This document shows positions 1 through 11,833 of a stretch of 64,000 nucleotides of DNA, one piece after another. The DNA comes from Schistosoma haematobium. Its lineage: Eukaryota > Platyhelminthes > Trematoda > Strigeidida > Schistosomatidae. A program made the position numbers and the translations under genes. Where the stretch lies: the NCBI RefSeq assembly GCF_000699445.3, contig NC_067196.1:2852001-2916000 (forward strand). The letters run 5' to 3'. Below the pieces are notes generated by a model. It worked only from the letters and a program-made list of their open reading frames with translations. It did not search any database and was not told the DNA's origin. Position 1 is the first letter of the stretch, and every line of letters starts with the position of its first letter.

Positions 1-955
1 AGCGGCCGAACAGAGTCAACTAAGAGTCCTTATTGGTCCTCAAAATAGTAATGACTTTTGAGTTCATGATACATATCAGCTGTATAAATGGTATATTTTA
101 GATAATTGTGCTTCACACACAAGCAAACCAGACCGTATCACACCATAAAAAGTAAAATAATCATTATTACACAAGACCAAGCCAATAGTGGTTGTGTGTG
201 CGATATGATAACTAATAATTCGAAAATGAGTCAAGAATGGCAAATCATATAACAGTGGACAATACGGCAAACGAAATCTTTCCACATAATAAATGTGAAT
301 ATATATATAAAATCCATCCAGATTACTCAATTGTGATATATGAAAAATCGAAGTTCACAAAGCAAAGATGTGTTCAAAAAAGACGGTCCTTTATTGAATG
401 ATATACACAAATTAGTTATAAAACTCAACTTGTGAGATGTCCGTGACGTTCGCCGCGTCTTTCTGCCTGAAATAAAAAGACTCCGATAGTGCAAATGACA
501 GTTGTTAGCTGTGTCTAAACTTAGTAATAGTTTACCGATAAGCAAAAGCTTAACCAATAGCAAATATACATGGGAACCATTGCGTTTAAATAAAAGTTAG
601 ACAAATGCACATAATTAGGAATAACTGTTACAATGATTGAGATAAAGCAATTATAATGATGAATATAATAAATATGATAAGTATATATTTCAGAATATTA
701 TACAACAAACTTGCGCTACAATATAAATATAAAAATTATTAGAAATACAACTATTTACTGAATATTGATAAGTAGTATAAAGCAACACACAAAAACGTCG
801 AAGGGAAGTGAATAAGAAAGCATGTCTTTCCTATATTCTTACTGATTGAATATTAAGGGTAAAGATATTCAGATAAGACAATAATATGATTTGCCCTAGC
901 CACAGTCACTCTGAGAAATCTTTCTACACTCTACTGAGTAATCGTTTGTTCAATG
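1..955. repeat. LTR-like dispersed repeat, copy 1
   Basis: This stretch matches a second copy at about 31,675-32,410 in the same orientation. Blocks 1-280, 340-560 and 825-955 align, and about 570-820 is extra here. An AATAAA lies inside the element (near 470), as expected of an LTR. No primer-binding site or terminal TG..CA could be fixed, so family and exact ends are unknown. The short ORFs on the minus strand look like chance. Confidence 0.5.
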
Positions 956-2094
956 CTTCCAGGTTTTTAATAGTGGTCAAAAATTCATTGGTTCATGATT
1001 TCATGTGATATTGAAGTCGTTAGGTCTCATGTCCTCTTTAAACTCAACTGACATATTTTGAGAAACATGAATATGAATAAGACGTTATAGTGTTAGGCAA
1101 TATCAAATACCTGAATATGTGTGTTTTCTCATTTCAACTGAGTTTCCAATGTTTTTTGAGATGATTTTTATGTTATTAATGATCATATCACCAGTATGTT
1201 CGATCTTTTTAAATCTTTTACCGACCATTCCAGATGTGATTATTTTCAATGTGTTTATCCGTTCTGGCAAAATGTCCCAAACCTCATGCCGTTTTGCCTA
1301 AATACTTCAAACTGAACATTTAACATCTGTTTTAATTCAACAAATAACCAGTGCGTAAATCATCTCTGGTACTGTTATGATTGAGTTGAACTCAAAGGTT
1401 TCTTCAAAATACCACTGACAACATAGTTTCTGTGAAACGAATAGAAATTAGATGACCTTAGTGAATTACACATTAACTAGTACTTGGATTGTTCTTCACT
1501 AGAAATTCTGTCCATATTTAGTCTATCAGAATTATTTGTCTTACAACTACGGTTGAAATAGAAAACCATCCAGCTCAACTATTTAGTTGACATCACGAAT
1601 CCATATAAATCCAACGACCATTGAAATCTTTCAGTTAGTATACAACTGTAAGTCCTCCATTAACAGTCACTGATTATTCTCTTGAAGGCTCTTACCAATC
1701 AGTTGATTATCTCATAAGAACACTAAATTATATCTGACAGACGACTTAAAACACGTTCACAGCATTCGTCACATCATGTGATTTATTACTCACCAATTTT
1801 ATGGTAATGTCATAAAGTTTTCAATTTTAGACTTATACTACTGTGAAATGTATTAAGTAGTAGTCTGAACAAATTGCAACAAAACACTCATGATCACTTC
1901 ATACATTCAATAATTTTGTTTCTTGTATCGCTCTCATTATAAATCCACGTGTCAAAATTCATTTTGTATTTCTTCTTTAAATCTCCATGTTTTGTTCTTT
2001 AATAAACCTCATACTTAAACTCCCCATATGTTTTGTGTATCTGTTACATTTTAATGAATTGTCTCACAATAATTTACCAACATTCAGTTTGTGT
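956..2094. other. No gene seen; SINE tail at its left edge
   Basis: About 951-1,015 resembles the 3' tail of the hammerhead SINE (the 'gcttccaggtttt' block followed by a 'catgatttca' block). The remainder is AT-rich, with only short stop-bounded frames and no recognisable protein. Confidence 0.5.
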
Positions 2095-2540
2095 TGTTTG
2101 CTTGTATCTTCCCATTGTTGTTTAGCACTGTAAATGATCAGTCTTTTGTTGGAATATATGCATTCTGTGCGGATTACCTCGATAACGCCGTAATTCACAA
2201 TAATTATAAGCAAAGATGAATGGTGGCTAGCAGTGGAATCCACTTTGAAGCGCGTTTCTTCTTATTTTAGAGTCGTCAGCTAGATGTACTTGCATCTCAG
2301 AGTTGATGTTCACTCTGGAAATCGAACCCAGTACCTTTCGCATGAGACACCATCACGTCATACACTTAGCTACTCATTCTTCATAGTGACTTACTTGTGC
2401 AATGGGGTGAAGTTTAAATACCTTGATGTTTTTTTCATTCGTATTTTTCCATTGTTGTGGAGCACTGTAAATGATCAATCACTTATTGGAATATTTACAT
2501 TCTGTGAGGATTGCCTCTATATTGCCTTAAGTCACGGAAG
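2095..2540 (-). repeat. Smα-type SINE, about 1.3 tandem monomers, decayed hammerhead
   Basis: The segment at 2,101-2,198 recurs at 2,440-2,535, giving a monomer of about 340 bases. On the minus strand about 2,255-2,300 reads as a hammerhead-like module: a CTGACGA-like core, stem II and a GAAAC box. A B-box-like 'ggttcga' appears near 2,320. Smα is a known schistosome family that combines a Pol III promoter and a hammerhead ribozyme. Stem II is mismatched here, so self-cleavage is doubtful. Confidence 0.6.
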
Positions 2541-2959
2541 AACGATGACATAAAGTGCAAAGAAAAGTTTAAATGTTTAAACAGAGTTATTTAATGAGTA
2601 AAATTTGAAGTCGAACTACAAATGAATAATTCATCATACAGTGCGACAGCTGAATCGGTAACGAAAATCTTACAGCTCATTAGAATTTAATATAATAGAC
2701 AAACTTCGAAGGAACGAACTAAGGATGCTTAAATTTCCTATACACTTACATTAGTAAATGGTTTATAAAAATTTGTTAAAGTATGAAGGAGATTTGTTCA
2801 TTATCTAGATCGTCTTATTCATCGACTGTTAATTCAGCCACTTGATCATGTTGCTTGAAATATGTTACATTTCCATGTTATTTCCAGTTCGTAAGTGGGA
2901 ATGTTAAACTGACTAGTTATCCATAGTGTTTCATAACTTCTCTATTAATTGTTTGTGTG

Positions 2960-3330
2960 GAAACACAAAAACAATCAATCCTGAAACCATTCATTGACAG
3001 TTTGCAAATGAACAATTTGCTGTATGGTTCTCAAAATTTACTGAGGGATTCTGTGATTTTGTGTGTTCGAATACATTTGATTGTTATCATAAGAGAGTGT
3101 TGTGGAGATTTTAGTCATTTAATAGTTGAATTCATGTATTAATTAAAGCTAGACCACCATGGAAAACCTAGAAGTATTGAACGACCGTTTCGTCCTATCG
3201 TGGAACTCTTCAGCAGTGTGCATCTACGATGCCGCGCATGGACTTCGAACCCAGGATCTTTGATCTCTGTCGCTAACACCTAGCCTCTATACCACTGAGC
3301 CGGAAAGTTAAAGTGTTAATGTCTAACATC
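2960..3330 (-). repeat. tRNA-derived SINE with hammerhead module
   Basis: Read on the minus strand, a tRNA-like head with a B-box-like 'gggttcgaagtcc' (about 3,240) is followed by CTGAAGA, a short stem II, GAAAC (about 3,187-3,213) and the tail shared with other copies. The expected GUC cleavage triplet reads GTT and stem I is weak. The 2,990-3,165 flank is repeated at about 5,968-6,137, so the mobile or duplicated unit is longer than the ribozyme module. Confidence 0.65.
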
Positions 3331-3344
3331 AACCATCTAACATC

Positions 3345-3490
3345 GACCATCTTCCATTGTCCCGAGTGTAGGATTATGAATATGCACCAGTGAAGAATCC
3401 CATACTAGGGCAAAATGGCCATCTACTTCTCCTATGTTTTCAGTGATGATCTAGCCTATATTGAATCATGAATTCAACTACAATCTCCAT
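3345..3490 (+). repeat. Decayed hammerhead SINE, inverted relative to its neighbour
   Basis: The plus strand shows a mutated module (gtgaagaatccc ... gggcaaaatggcc) followed by the usual tail, including a degenerate 'ctagcctatattgaatcatga' block. Together with the minus copy just to the left it forms an inverted SINE pair. Both core boxes carry substitutions. Confidence 0.5.
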
Positions 3491-4699
3491 AACCCACCCT
3501 CTATCTGATCATAACACAACAAATCTATGTTGGTATGAAAATATTTGGATAATTAACATTGAAAATTTAATAGAATAAATAAAGATTATCTTAAATAAAC
3601 TAATAGAGACTGATCTTTATAATCAACCGTTTGTATCAATGTTCAAATAAACAATTGGATGTAATACAATCATAGTTAGTTGACATGTACTTTGTACTAG
3701 TTTCAATATACACGGAATATAATTACGATGAGACTGAAATTTGTGGACGACCTTTGAAAGAGAATGTTCACCTATTAAGTAGGACTATATGAAGGTTATA
3801 AAGTAATGTGAAGAATAATGATTATGATTTATAGCTGATGGTCAAGGTTAAGAATAAGATTTGGGGTTTTCATAAAGAATTGATATCAGCTTAAATTTCA
3901 AAACTTTATTTGATATATGAATTTCGAGCCAAAATCCAAGATCTGTTATCTTGAATTTGATTGGTTCGTTCTTAAATTAGAGTTTCGCCGCTTCACTTGC
4001 AAATCTTCCATCAGTTGTCCTATTATATTCTATCTGATTCCTCCAATTCACAGTTCCTTTCTGTCCTTTTTTGAAACTCTGTCTTCATGGTCTTCTGCTA
4101 CCAGCCATTCAACATTTGACTAGTGTTACATACTACTTATATCTATCGACATCAGTAGCATACACCACAGATATATAACAGTTCGATGATGTCGGTTATG
4201 TATGTCTTATCTACTTCCAACGTCTTTGCCTAATTTTCATTTCAACTTAATCTGGTCGGTAGCTCTTCCACGGCTACTGCCGGTCCCAATCACGTGTCAA
4301 GGAGGAGTGTTGTGCGTGGGGTCAGCATCACCGTCTCATACACCGCACTGTAATAACTTCTCAGTAATGAAGAATTTTCTAAGACTATATTAATCCATTC
4401 TATCAACTATATTTGTAATATCACGGTGAGATCACATCCAGAACGTCAAAAGCGTCAGCTATATTTCATTATTGATTAGTCACAATAAAAATATATCAAA
4501 CAGTTTGACTAAGAAGAAACTCACAATTGTTAATTGATCAAATTACAATTCAATGTCATCAAGCTACGGTTTGGTATTTAAAGATAATAACTCACTCACT
4601 CTATACGTATTGACAGTAGTAATTAGAAAACTCAATGGTTACCAGATTAGACTCAACAGACTAAAACTACTGATTACATTCAAAACTCCATCAACATTT
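3491..4699. other. No gene seen
   Basis: AT-rich sequence with only short open frames of no recognisable similarity. About 4,250-4,345 is locally GC-richer but codes for nothing recognisable. Confidence 0.4.
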
Positions 4700-4860
4700 T
4701 AAACAAAGTATGAATAGTGGCACGCGTGTTTCCTCCTATTTGGGACTCATCAGCTGGATGTACCCGCATCAGAGTTGATGTTCACTCTGGGATCCGAAAT
4801 CAATACTGTTCGCTTCAAACCCAGTCACGTTATTCAAGTAAACACTACCAAGTGAATCCA
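4700..4860 (-). repeat. Smα hammerhead module with near-consensus CTGATGA core
   Basis: The minus strand reads 'acatccagctgatgagtccc', then 'aaatagga' and 'ggaaacacg' (about 4,725-4,765). This is the closest match here to the published Smα hammerhead. The base before GAAAC that should close stem II is changed (GGAG instead of GGAC), so stem II is weakened. Confidence 0.7.
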
Positions 4861-4984
4861 GTAATATTTATTTTCATTTATTCTCGGAGTTCTAGTGAGA
4901 AGTCGTGACAAGTGGAGATAATCTGTGTGAAAACAGTTACCTACCTCAGTACAATGGAAGATAATTGCTCAATTTCGCAGGTTA

Positions 4985-5225
4985 GTTGATGTTAGATATT
5001 AGCACCGTTGGATACTGGCCTGCCCAGTTGTTCACAGGTTAAGCGTTCGCACGCAAGACCGAATATCAGGGGTTCGAATCCCGGGTGGGGGATTGCAAAC
5101 ACGCACTACTGGAGAGTCCCACAGTGGGACGAAACAGCCATCCAGTGCTTCCAGGTTTTCAATGGCGATCTCACATCAATCGATTCATGATCTCAATCAA
5201 AAACTTGATGATCTCCATTACCCCA
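4985..5225 (+). repeat. tRNA-derived SINE with intact B box
   Basis: A tRNA-like head carries a consensus B box 'ggttcgaatcc' (5,072-5,082) and an A-box-like segment about 45 bases upstream. A hammerhead-like module follows at about 5,105-5,150 with a perfect stem II (gtccc/gggac) and GAAAC. The first core box is CTGGAGA rather than CTGANGA, which should impair cleavage. The tail 'cagtgcttccaggttttc' is shared with the other copies. Confidence 0.7.
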
Positions 5226-5428
5226 TAATGATATTTGTAACAAATTAGAAAGGAATCAGAAACACATAATACCGAATGAATAACAATACACATTATGTAA
5301 CCATCGGACAAATGATCAATAGCTCATATTGAATGTTGAAGATAATACACATAGAAACAAAATCATAATATCAATCCATAATATGATCTCATTCATTTGT
5401 TTATCTAAATGAATTAGGTAGATATAAA

Positions 5429-5760
5429 CTATTGATGTAACTTTGGTAAACCAGCTGATATAATTGATTCAATGCCACATTCATTTTTACCACGTAAAAT
5501 TTTAAAATAACCATGATCACCCCATTGATCATTCCATGAATTAGCACATAACCAATAGGGTATATGATTATGTTCAATACCCCAACCAAGTATACGTATA
5601 GCATGACCACCTAAATATGAACCAGTGATATGTTTATAAACACCAGATTTATAATGAAGAAAATCTTCATAGACATAGAATCCACCTTCAACTGGACCAT
5701 TTAATAAAATCTCTTTCATGATTGAAATTTCTTCACTGGCTACATTATAAGAAGTTTTAC
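5429..5760 (-). pseudogene. Cathepsin B pseudogene: terminal exon with His and Asn
   Basis: The open terminal exon starts KTSYNV after an AAG acceptor. It contains the [13 protein letters not shown] segment, the catalytic-His region [11 protein letters not shown] and the catalytic-Asn region NSWNDQWG, and it stops at 5,429-5,431. Preservation of this exon suggests either recent loss of the gene or a defect confined to the propeptide exon. Confidence 0.88.
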
Positions 5761-5959
5761 CTTTTGAAAATGAAGAGAAAAGAAAAACAAATATAAATTG
5801 AACGGTGGTGTGTACTACTGATATCAACATATATAAGTAGTATGCATCATCATCAATGGAGAATGAAATGATTAAAGGCATAAGGTTAAGAAGATCAAAG
5901 AAAAGTGAACCACAACAAAGGATGATTGGTGTGGAAATGAAAAGACAATCAAATCTGAG

Positions 5960-6260
5960 ACAATTGATTGACATTTTACAAATGAGGAATTTACTGTACG
6001 GTTTTCAGATTTGACTAAGATGTTCTGTAATTATGTGTGTTCAAATACATTCGATTGTAATCAGATAGGGGTTCTGTGGAAATTATAGTAATTTAATCGT
6101 CAAATTCATGAATTAATTGAAGCTAGACTAGACCATTGAAAACCTGGAAGAATTGGACGGCCGTTTCGTTTTAAATGGGACTCCTCAGCAGTGAGCATCC
6201 ACGATCCCATTCGTGGGATTCGAACTTATACCACTAAGTCGGTATTCAACGTTGTTAATG
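5960..6260 (-). repeat. Hammerhead SINE in cathepsin B intron
   Basis: On the minus strand a CTGAGGA core, GAAAC and an intact short helix III with GTC (ACGGCCGTC, about 6,158-6,166) are visible, followed by the common tail. Stem II and stem I are poorly paired. A partial copy of the upstream flank recurs at about 6,421-6,490. Confidence 0.6.
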
Positions 6261-6519
6261 TCTAACTTCAACCAATCCACGAAATTGCGCCACCATCCAC
6301 TATCGTCATCAGTGAGTTACTATCTCATAATAGACCCGATTGAACTCCACTGGTCACGGCTTCTCACTAGAACTCCAGGAAATACCTCTTGGAGACTGTC
6401 ACTAGCGAGATGATGATGATTAAGGGCACAATCAGATAAGGTTTTCGTGGATATTATAGTAATTTAATAGTTAAGTTCATTCGATTGTCCTCATTTGTCT
6501 GTTCTCATTCACAACAATA

Positions 6520-6567
6520 TTAGTAGTAGTAGTTGTTGTTGTTGTTGTAGTTGTTGTAGTTGTAGTA
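6520..6567. repeat. GTT/GTA trinucleotide microsatellite
   Basis: An imperfect run of tag, gtt and gta triplets lies within the cathepsin B intron. Confidence 0.85.
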
Positions 6568-7099
6568 ACCACATATCTGAGTATATCGTCAGTGATGGAT
6601 AGTTATACGTCTATATTTTATTAATAATTTTACCGTCGATAAAAAAAATTCTATGGAATACTGTCTATATTTGTTTGATCACATTGTTCTTCAAGTTGTT
6701 TGATTTCTATAGATCAAGTTGTCATGTTATTACTGATCTAAACAACTTGAAGATAGATTTTGGATCAACACAAATAGTTGTTACAGTCATAGACGTTTTC
6801 ACTCATCTATTCTGATTGAAACTGAACTATATTGTCTTCATGACCACACTTACTATCAGCTTGTGTTGAAAAACTATCAGTGATTTGTAAGACCTGGATT
6901 TAAAGTAAGTAATCTCATTTGACGACTTATGTCACCTTTCTAGATATAATTCTTTATAACTCAGTCAATCAGCTACAATGTAGGACCAGGCACATATATG
7001 CATCGGTCCATGTTGCTACAACTCATTAGCACAACAAGATGATACAGGGAGAACGAATCAGTTCGGAGAAAAAAAGGTATAAAGTAATTTTATTCTCAT

Positions 7100-7900
7100 A
7101 GTTTGAAGGGAAAACAAAGGGTGTGTGTGTCTACACCATTATGATCGATTCTGAGCCATGTCACCAAGAGTCTCCAACCACTGGTTACGATAGTCACGCG
7201 GACCCCAACCAAGTAGTCTGCATCCCCCATCATGGCACAGACTAGAAGTTAGTGACTTCAACCACTGATGCCACGTTTTTGTTTGGCCGCCCCTAACTTT
7301 CTTCCAACCAACTCAAACACCGGTTAGCATTGCACGTCGTGGTAATCGGTGTTCGGGCATACGTAACACGTGGCCCAACCATCTCAGTTGATGAGGATTT
7401 ATAACCTTATCAACGGATTTACTAACATTTCCTAATACCCCATGTCAAATCTCACTATTACTTACCCGGTGATCCCAGCAGATGTGAGCAATATTTCTAA
7501 GGCATCTGTGGTCAAATACTAGTAGCTTACGAGTACCTTTCACCCTTAATGGCTACGACTCGCATCGTAAAAGTTGAGTCGGCTTTTGGAGAACTTCAAC
7601 GGGGCCTCCTGAGGCCCAAAATGAGCCGAAGAGTCCTAGCCAATCAGAGTATGATGGAACATTCTAGAATTCCAACGCGGCGTGCTACTATTGGTCGGTA
7701 GTATAATATGTCGTTAATGGATTGGCTGAAATATGATGTTTATTTAACAGACGCCAACGTCGATAAATAACCATGATTTTCTGTACAAAAATGAACTTTG
7801 GGACAAAGTATTTTCTCTCATACTTACGTCTTCTCTCTGATGTTCAGGTCTCTGTGTAGTTCATGCGTGCGGGTCATCGGAAAAGCTTAGGAAATAAATA
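7100..7900 (-). repeat. Probable retroelement-derived segment
   Basis: About 7,130-7,560 is GC-richer than its surroundings and reads on the minus strand as a broken frame with MMGDADYLVG-like and TSGWRLL-like stretches, of the kind found in repetitive schistosome elements. About 7,560-7,900 contains CCAAT motifs and a short palindrome at 7,601-7,616, and may be an adjoining LTR or promoter-like piece. I cannot name the family. Confidence 0.3.
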
Positions 7901-8334
7901 TGGCGTTCAGTCGACAAGACTTATCAGTAAAGTAAAACAAAACAAACTGCTGCTCAGTATCCGTGTCGCTTAATTGATTGACAGATATCTCGACTTGTAA
8001 CTGTTTTAGGATGGTCTTCAACATTCCATTAATACGATAGATAAACTAAATATCACGCATAAAACAGACCATCTGTCCTTCTAAATAATATCATTCTCAC
8101 AAATTTTACACATTAACCGTATAAACAACCAACCGATTACTGTAGTTTATCCACAGCAATTTTTAAAGTCTAATCTATCTTGAAAAAGTTCACCATCCAG
8201 ATCAAGGCTTCTTAACAAACATGTTAAATCTCTGAAATAAATGAATTCATATTACTCTTCCATAGATATTGTTTTCACTATTTTCAGGATTTTATTGAAA
8301 GCACAAATCGATCAATCTTAAACCACTGTTGTAT

Positions 8335-8430
8335 ATCTAGAAACACTGAATATCCGTTTCGTCCTAGTATGAGACTCCTCAGCACTGAGCACTCACACAC
8401 TCTCTCGCGGGACACAAACCTAAGACCTTC
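8335..8430 (-). repeat. Hammerhead SINE fragment with both core boxes intact
   Basis: The minus strand of 8,341-8,400 contains CTGAGGA, stem II (gtctcatactaggac) and GAAAC, which satisfies CTGANGA/GAAAC. Helix III and the cleavage triplet (ATTC instead of CGTC) are degraded. It lies 80-180 bases downstream of the middle cathepsin B exon. Confidence 0.55.
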
Positions 8431-8514
8431 ATCCCATGAGAATGTGTAACCTATATAAACATATTCACTATCACAAAATATGCAAATCTAAACAATGTTT
8501 TTAATAATACTAAC

Positions 8515-8866
8515 CATAAAATTTATCTTTTTTATAGGGTTTACGATAATCATCTTGACAAGTTTTATAACATTCTGGTGTGGAATAATAATGACTTTCA
8601 CATAGTGGATAACCTTTTGTACTTGAATGATGATTACATTTAGGGAATGGATATGGTTGACATCCTGTATGTGTTTCATTTGATCCTCCTGTAACAATAC
8701 CTTCATATTTCCAATAATCCCATGACATTCCTGGAATACCACCGTTACAACCAAGACCACATCTTGTACAACAGCTTAATAGATTAACAGCACTTAATTC
8801 TACAGAGATTTTACTTTTAGAATGAATACAGATACGATCACTCATTGATTCAACAGCTCCAAAAGC
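8515..8866 (-). pseudogene. Cathepsin B pseudogene: middle exon with occluding loop
   Basis: The open exon starts [11 protein letters not shown] after the acceptor and continues through [15 protein letters not shown], the HH occluding loop and KDKFY, to a GTTAGT donor in phase 1. It has no stops or shifts. Its splice phases fit the exons on either side. Confidence 0.85.
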
Positions 8867-9044
8867 CTACATCATTTTAAGACAGAAAAAATGGTTACAC
8901 AACCCAACAGAATTGGAACATCATTAAAAGTATAACTGTAAATCAAAGAGTATTTGGCAAGAGTTTCATCTTAATGTTATTTTTTTTGTAAATTCTCACC
9001 TTCTCATACTTACTTACTTCGTGGAGGAGCATAGGCCACTCACC

Positions 9045-9960
9045 ATCACTCTCCATCAAACCCTGTCCTCGGCTCCAGCTCTTTCCACTTGTTATTCATT
9101 CTTTTCACATTTGCTTCCATTTCCCTACATAATATGTTCCTTGACCTTCTTCTTTTCTTCTTCCCCTCAGAATTCCAAGTTAGCGCTTGTCTCGTGATTT
9201 CTATAATGTATGTCCTATCCATTTCCATCGTTTTTTCCTAATTTCTCCTTCACATGGAAGCTGGTTTGTTCTCTCCCACAGAAGGCTGTTGCTGATGGTA
9301 TCCCGTCAATGGATGTTGAGTATCTTGCGTAGACAGCTATTTACAAATATTTGTACCTTCTTGATGATGGTTGTAGTAGTTCTCTAAGTTTCAGCTCCGT
9401 ACAGTAGAACTGTCTTGACGTTCATACTGTGGATTCTGACTCTCATATTGATTGACAGTCGTTTCGAATTCCATATGTTCTTCAACTGTAGGAATGCTAT
9501 TCTTGCTTTGCCAACCCTCGCCTTTACATCGAAGTCAGATCTTACTTGTTTATTGGTGATGCTGTCGAGGTGAGCATAACTTTTCCCATCTTCCAGAGAT
9601 TCTACTTTAAGTATGGTTTAGCTGATCCTCTCTGTGTTGTACTTCGAGATCTTGTTTTTCCGTTGTGTATGATGAGGCCTACTGATACAAAGGCTACTGT
9701 TGTACTGTCTGTTTTCACCTGCATTTGTTGATATGGATGGGACCTTATCTAAGAAATTCAAAAAAGGGGAGAGTAAACAGTCCTGTCTAACGACGGTATT
9801 TACTTGGAATGCATCTATCAGTTGTCCTTCATGCCTAATTTCACAGTTCATTCCATATGATGTTGACGATTTTCAGGTACACCATAATTTCGAAAAACAC
9901 CATAATTTTTTATCCACGCTATCAAACGCTTTCTCATGATCAAGGAAGTTGATTTATAAT
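9045..9960 (-). mobile_element. RTE/SR2-like non-LTR retrotransposon fragment (RT and C-terminus)
   Basis: Minus-strand frames give an FQVNTVVRQDCLLSPFL-like RT block (about 9,770-9,830) and a C-terminal WIGHT-like/[18 protein letters not shown] block ending with [11 protein letters not shown] (9,046-9,228). Both are typical of schistosome RTE-clade elements. Frameshifts and stops separate the blocks. It lies in a cathepsin B intron in the same orientation as the host gene. Confidence 0.75.
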
Positions 9961-10169
9961 GACGAATTAAATTCAATTGATTGTTCAGCAGTGATTTAAA
10001 GTGTTGCGACGCGATCTGTTGCGGGATCTAGCCTGTTCCCTTCGAAGTTGGGCGTCTACTTAGTCTTTCATCTGATTGAATAATACTCTGTTTACAACTT
10101 TTCTTGGTACTGACAGTAGTGTGATGCCTAAAGTCCTCATACTTTCTGAAATTTCCCTTCTTTAGGCTC

Positions 10170-10710
10170 ATGCTGAAAAGAAAAGATTAGATTCAAGAGA
10201 GATGCTGTTGTATTCTGGTCATGAAGGAAAAAAATGCTCCACACACGCAGTAATTTCCTGTAATGCTGTCCAAAGAAGCATGAAAAGCACCCATAAAATG
10301 GAAATCCTATCGATCTGGAATTCTCAAAGAATCCTTCAAAACAAAGAATGAAGGAATCACATTGAATTTTGTCCAGTATTATACATCCATTGATGATAGT
10401 AATAAAGATGATAAAGTTCAGAGGCCTCAGTCAATCATACAGAAGTGCTCAGGTAAGGAACCGGACTATCTTGATAGAACATCTAAATCCCAAGGTCGGA
10501 ATGGACAACACCGACTATGAAGATATCATGGGACAATATGGACTGGAAGAAAGGAATGTGAATAGCAAATGATTTGCAAATTTATATATAACTTCAACAA
10601 AATGGTTATAGGTCGATGTACCTGCATCCTAGGAATATCTAAATGATGAGACCCATAAAGTAAAAAATACGCATCCTGGATTCTGCTTCTAGTCATATTA
10701 CATCTCTTCT
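10170..10710 (+). mobile_element. RTE/SR2-like endonuclease-domain fragment
   Basis: Plus-strand pieces read LLYSGHEEKNAPHT, then a NPKVGMDNTDYEDIMGQYG block (about 10,480-10,545) and GLEERN. These match the apurinic-type endonuclease region of the same RTE group, with several frameshifts. Its orientation is opposite to the RT fragment on its left, so the two pieces are not one simple copy. Confidence 0.65.
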
Positions 10711-10919
10711 ACACCACCAAGTCGTAGACAGTAACTTAGAGAGGTTTATATCAAACTAGGAGTATCTATAAAAAGATACTATTTATCAGTTACTAGGCAG
10801 TTAAAGTATGAAAAGAAACTGATATGATTAAAGTGCATATAACATCATTAAACGACATGATTCTATAATAAGGTGAAATAGAAACGATATTTATATAATG
10901 AGTCCGAAATAGAACGAAA

Positions 10920-11265
10920 CGCTCGTAAAACTGAACTCCGCTTCTACTCACTATCCATCTTTACTTAAAAAAAGCTTATGACTTCAAGCTTTACCAAGGC
11001 AGTACACACAGAATTCACATATGCCAACAAGAGACTACTGATCAATTACAGTCCTAAATAACAGTCAGAAGATACAAGTAAACAACATCAAGTGAATGTA
11101 AAACTTCACCCTATTGCCGATACACACGTAAAACTGGATTCCACTTCTACCTGTTATCCATCTTTGCTCAGAAAACCTTGTGACTTAGGGCTATATCGAG
11201 ACAATCTGCACAGAATCCACATGTGCTAACAAGGAGACTGATCATGTAAAACAACACCAAGCGAT
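10920..11265. repeat. Two tandem diverged units of an unnamed repeat
   Basis: The block beginning 'cgtaaaactgaactccgctt' (10,924) recurs at about 11,127 with the same downstream order (ctatccatcttt, cacagaat, acatg). A relative is found at about 39,595-39,745, next to an Smα copy, which suggests a SINE-associated family. Confidence 0.5.
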
Positions 11266-11307
11266 ATATATATATTATTTTGTAAAATATAACAAATCAC
11301 CTATTAC

Positions 11308-11539
11308 CCAACATGAACCACATGAAGATTAATCACGTATTATTCGAATACTTGGACAATTCTTCCAATGTTTACGTGAATCAAAGAATTTTGGTAATTT
11401 AATATTAACATCATTGTCTAATTGTTGGACGTAATTTTACTCTTTGATTATTATCTTCCAATATAGCACCCATCATTAATTTAGCATCTTCAATTGTACT
11501 AAATCGATTAGTTCTTTGAGCTTTCCATCCAGCATTAGG
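11308..11539 (-). pseudogene. Cathepsin B pseudogene: propeptide and active-site exon
   Basis: It begins after an AG with codons for PNAGWKA, a hallmark of cathepsin B propeptides. An extra base near 11,420 shifts the frame within the RPTI..DND segment. The exon then recovers a frame reading KLPKFFDSRKHW and ends in SSCGSCW, just before a GTAATA donor. The codon before SSCGSCW is TAA in place of the conserved Gln. Confidence 0.85.
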
Positions 11540-11833
11540 CTACAATATATACAATACATGTATAGTTATTCATTTAAATTAACATTCAAAGTTGAATTTA
11601 CTATACTACTTAAATATTCTTGTAAATTTAATGCAAAACCAATAAGAATTATTTATATGCTTACAAATGATTGAAATGAAGATAGATAGAAGATATTCAA
11701 TGTCATAGTATATACAAGTCAACATCGTTTTAGTTAGATTCTGATGAGAATAATGAGTGGTAACTTTTGGGATCCATTTCTGAACTAATACTATACGTAT
11801 ACTTTTTATTGTATAAATGCCCAATAACTAAAC

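Larger units (their letters stand above)
5429..11539 (-). pseudogene. Cathepsin B-like cysteine protease, broken copy
   Basis: Three exons of a papain-family C1 protease of cathepsin B type lie on the minus strand: 11,308-11,539 (propeptide plus active-site Cys), 8,515-8,866 and 5,429-5,760, with GT/AG junctions in compatible phase. The occluding-loop motif with two adjacent His ([12 protein letters not shown]) marks cathepsin B rather than L. Catalytic Cys, His and Asn codons are all present. The signal-peptide exon was not found. The propeptide exon has a one-base frameshift near 11,420 and a TAA at 11,329-11,331 where the oxyanion-hole Gln belongs. The two downstream exons are open. Schistosome cathepsin B digests host blood proteins in the gut; this copy probably makes no enzyme. 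Confidence 0.85.

Noticed and set aside
76..563. ORFs of 84 and 78 codons at the left edge
   Set aside because: They lie in an LTR-like repeat, and the second copy at 31.7 kb does not keep the frames.
5072..5082. tRNA gene near the perfect B box
   Set aside because: No tRNA cloverleaf can be drawn around it. It continues into a hammerhead module and the SINE tail, so it is a SINE.
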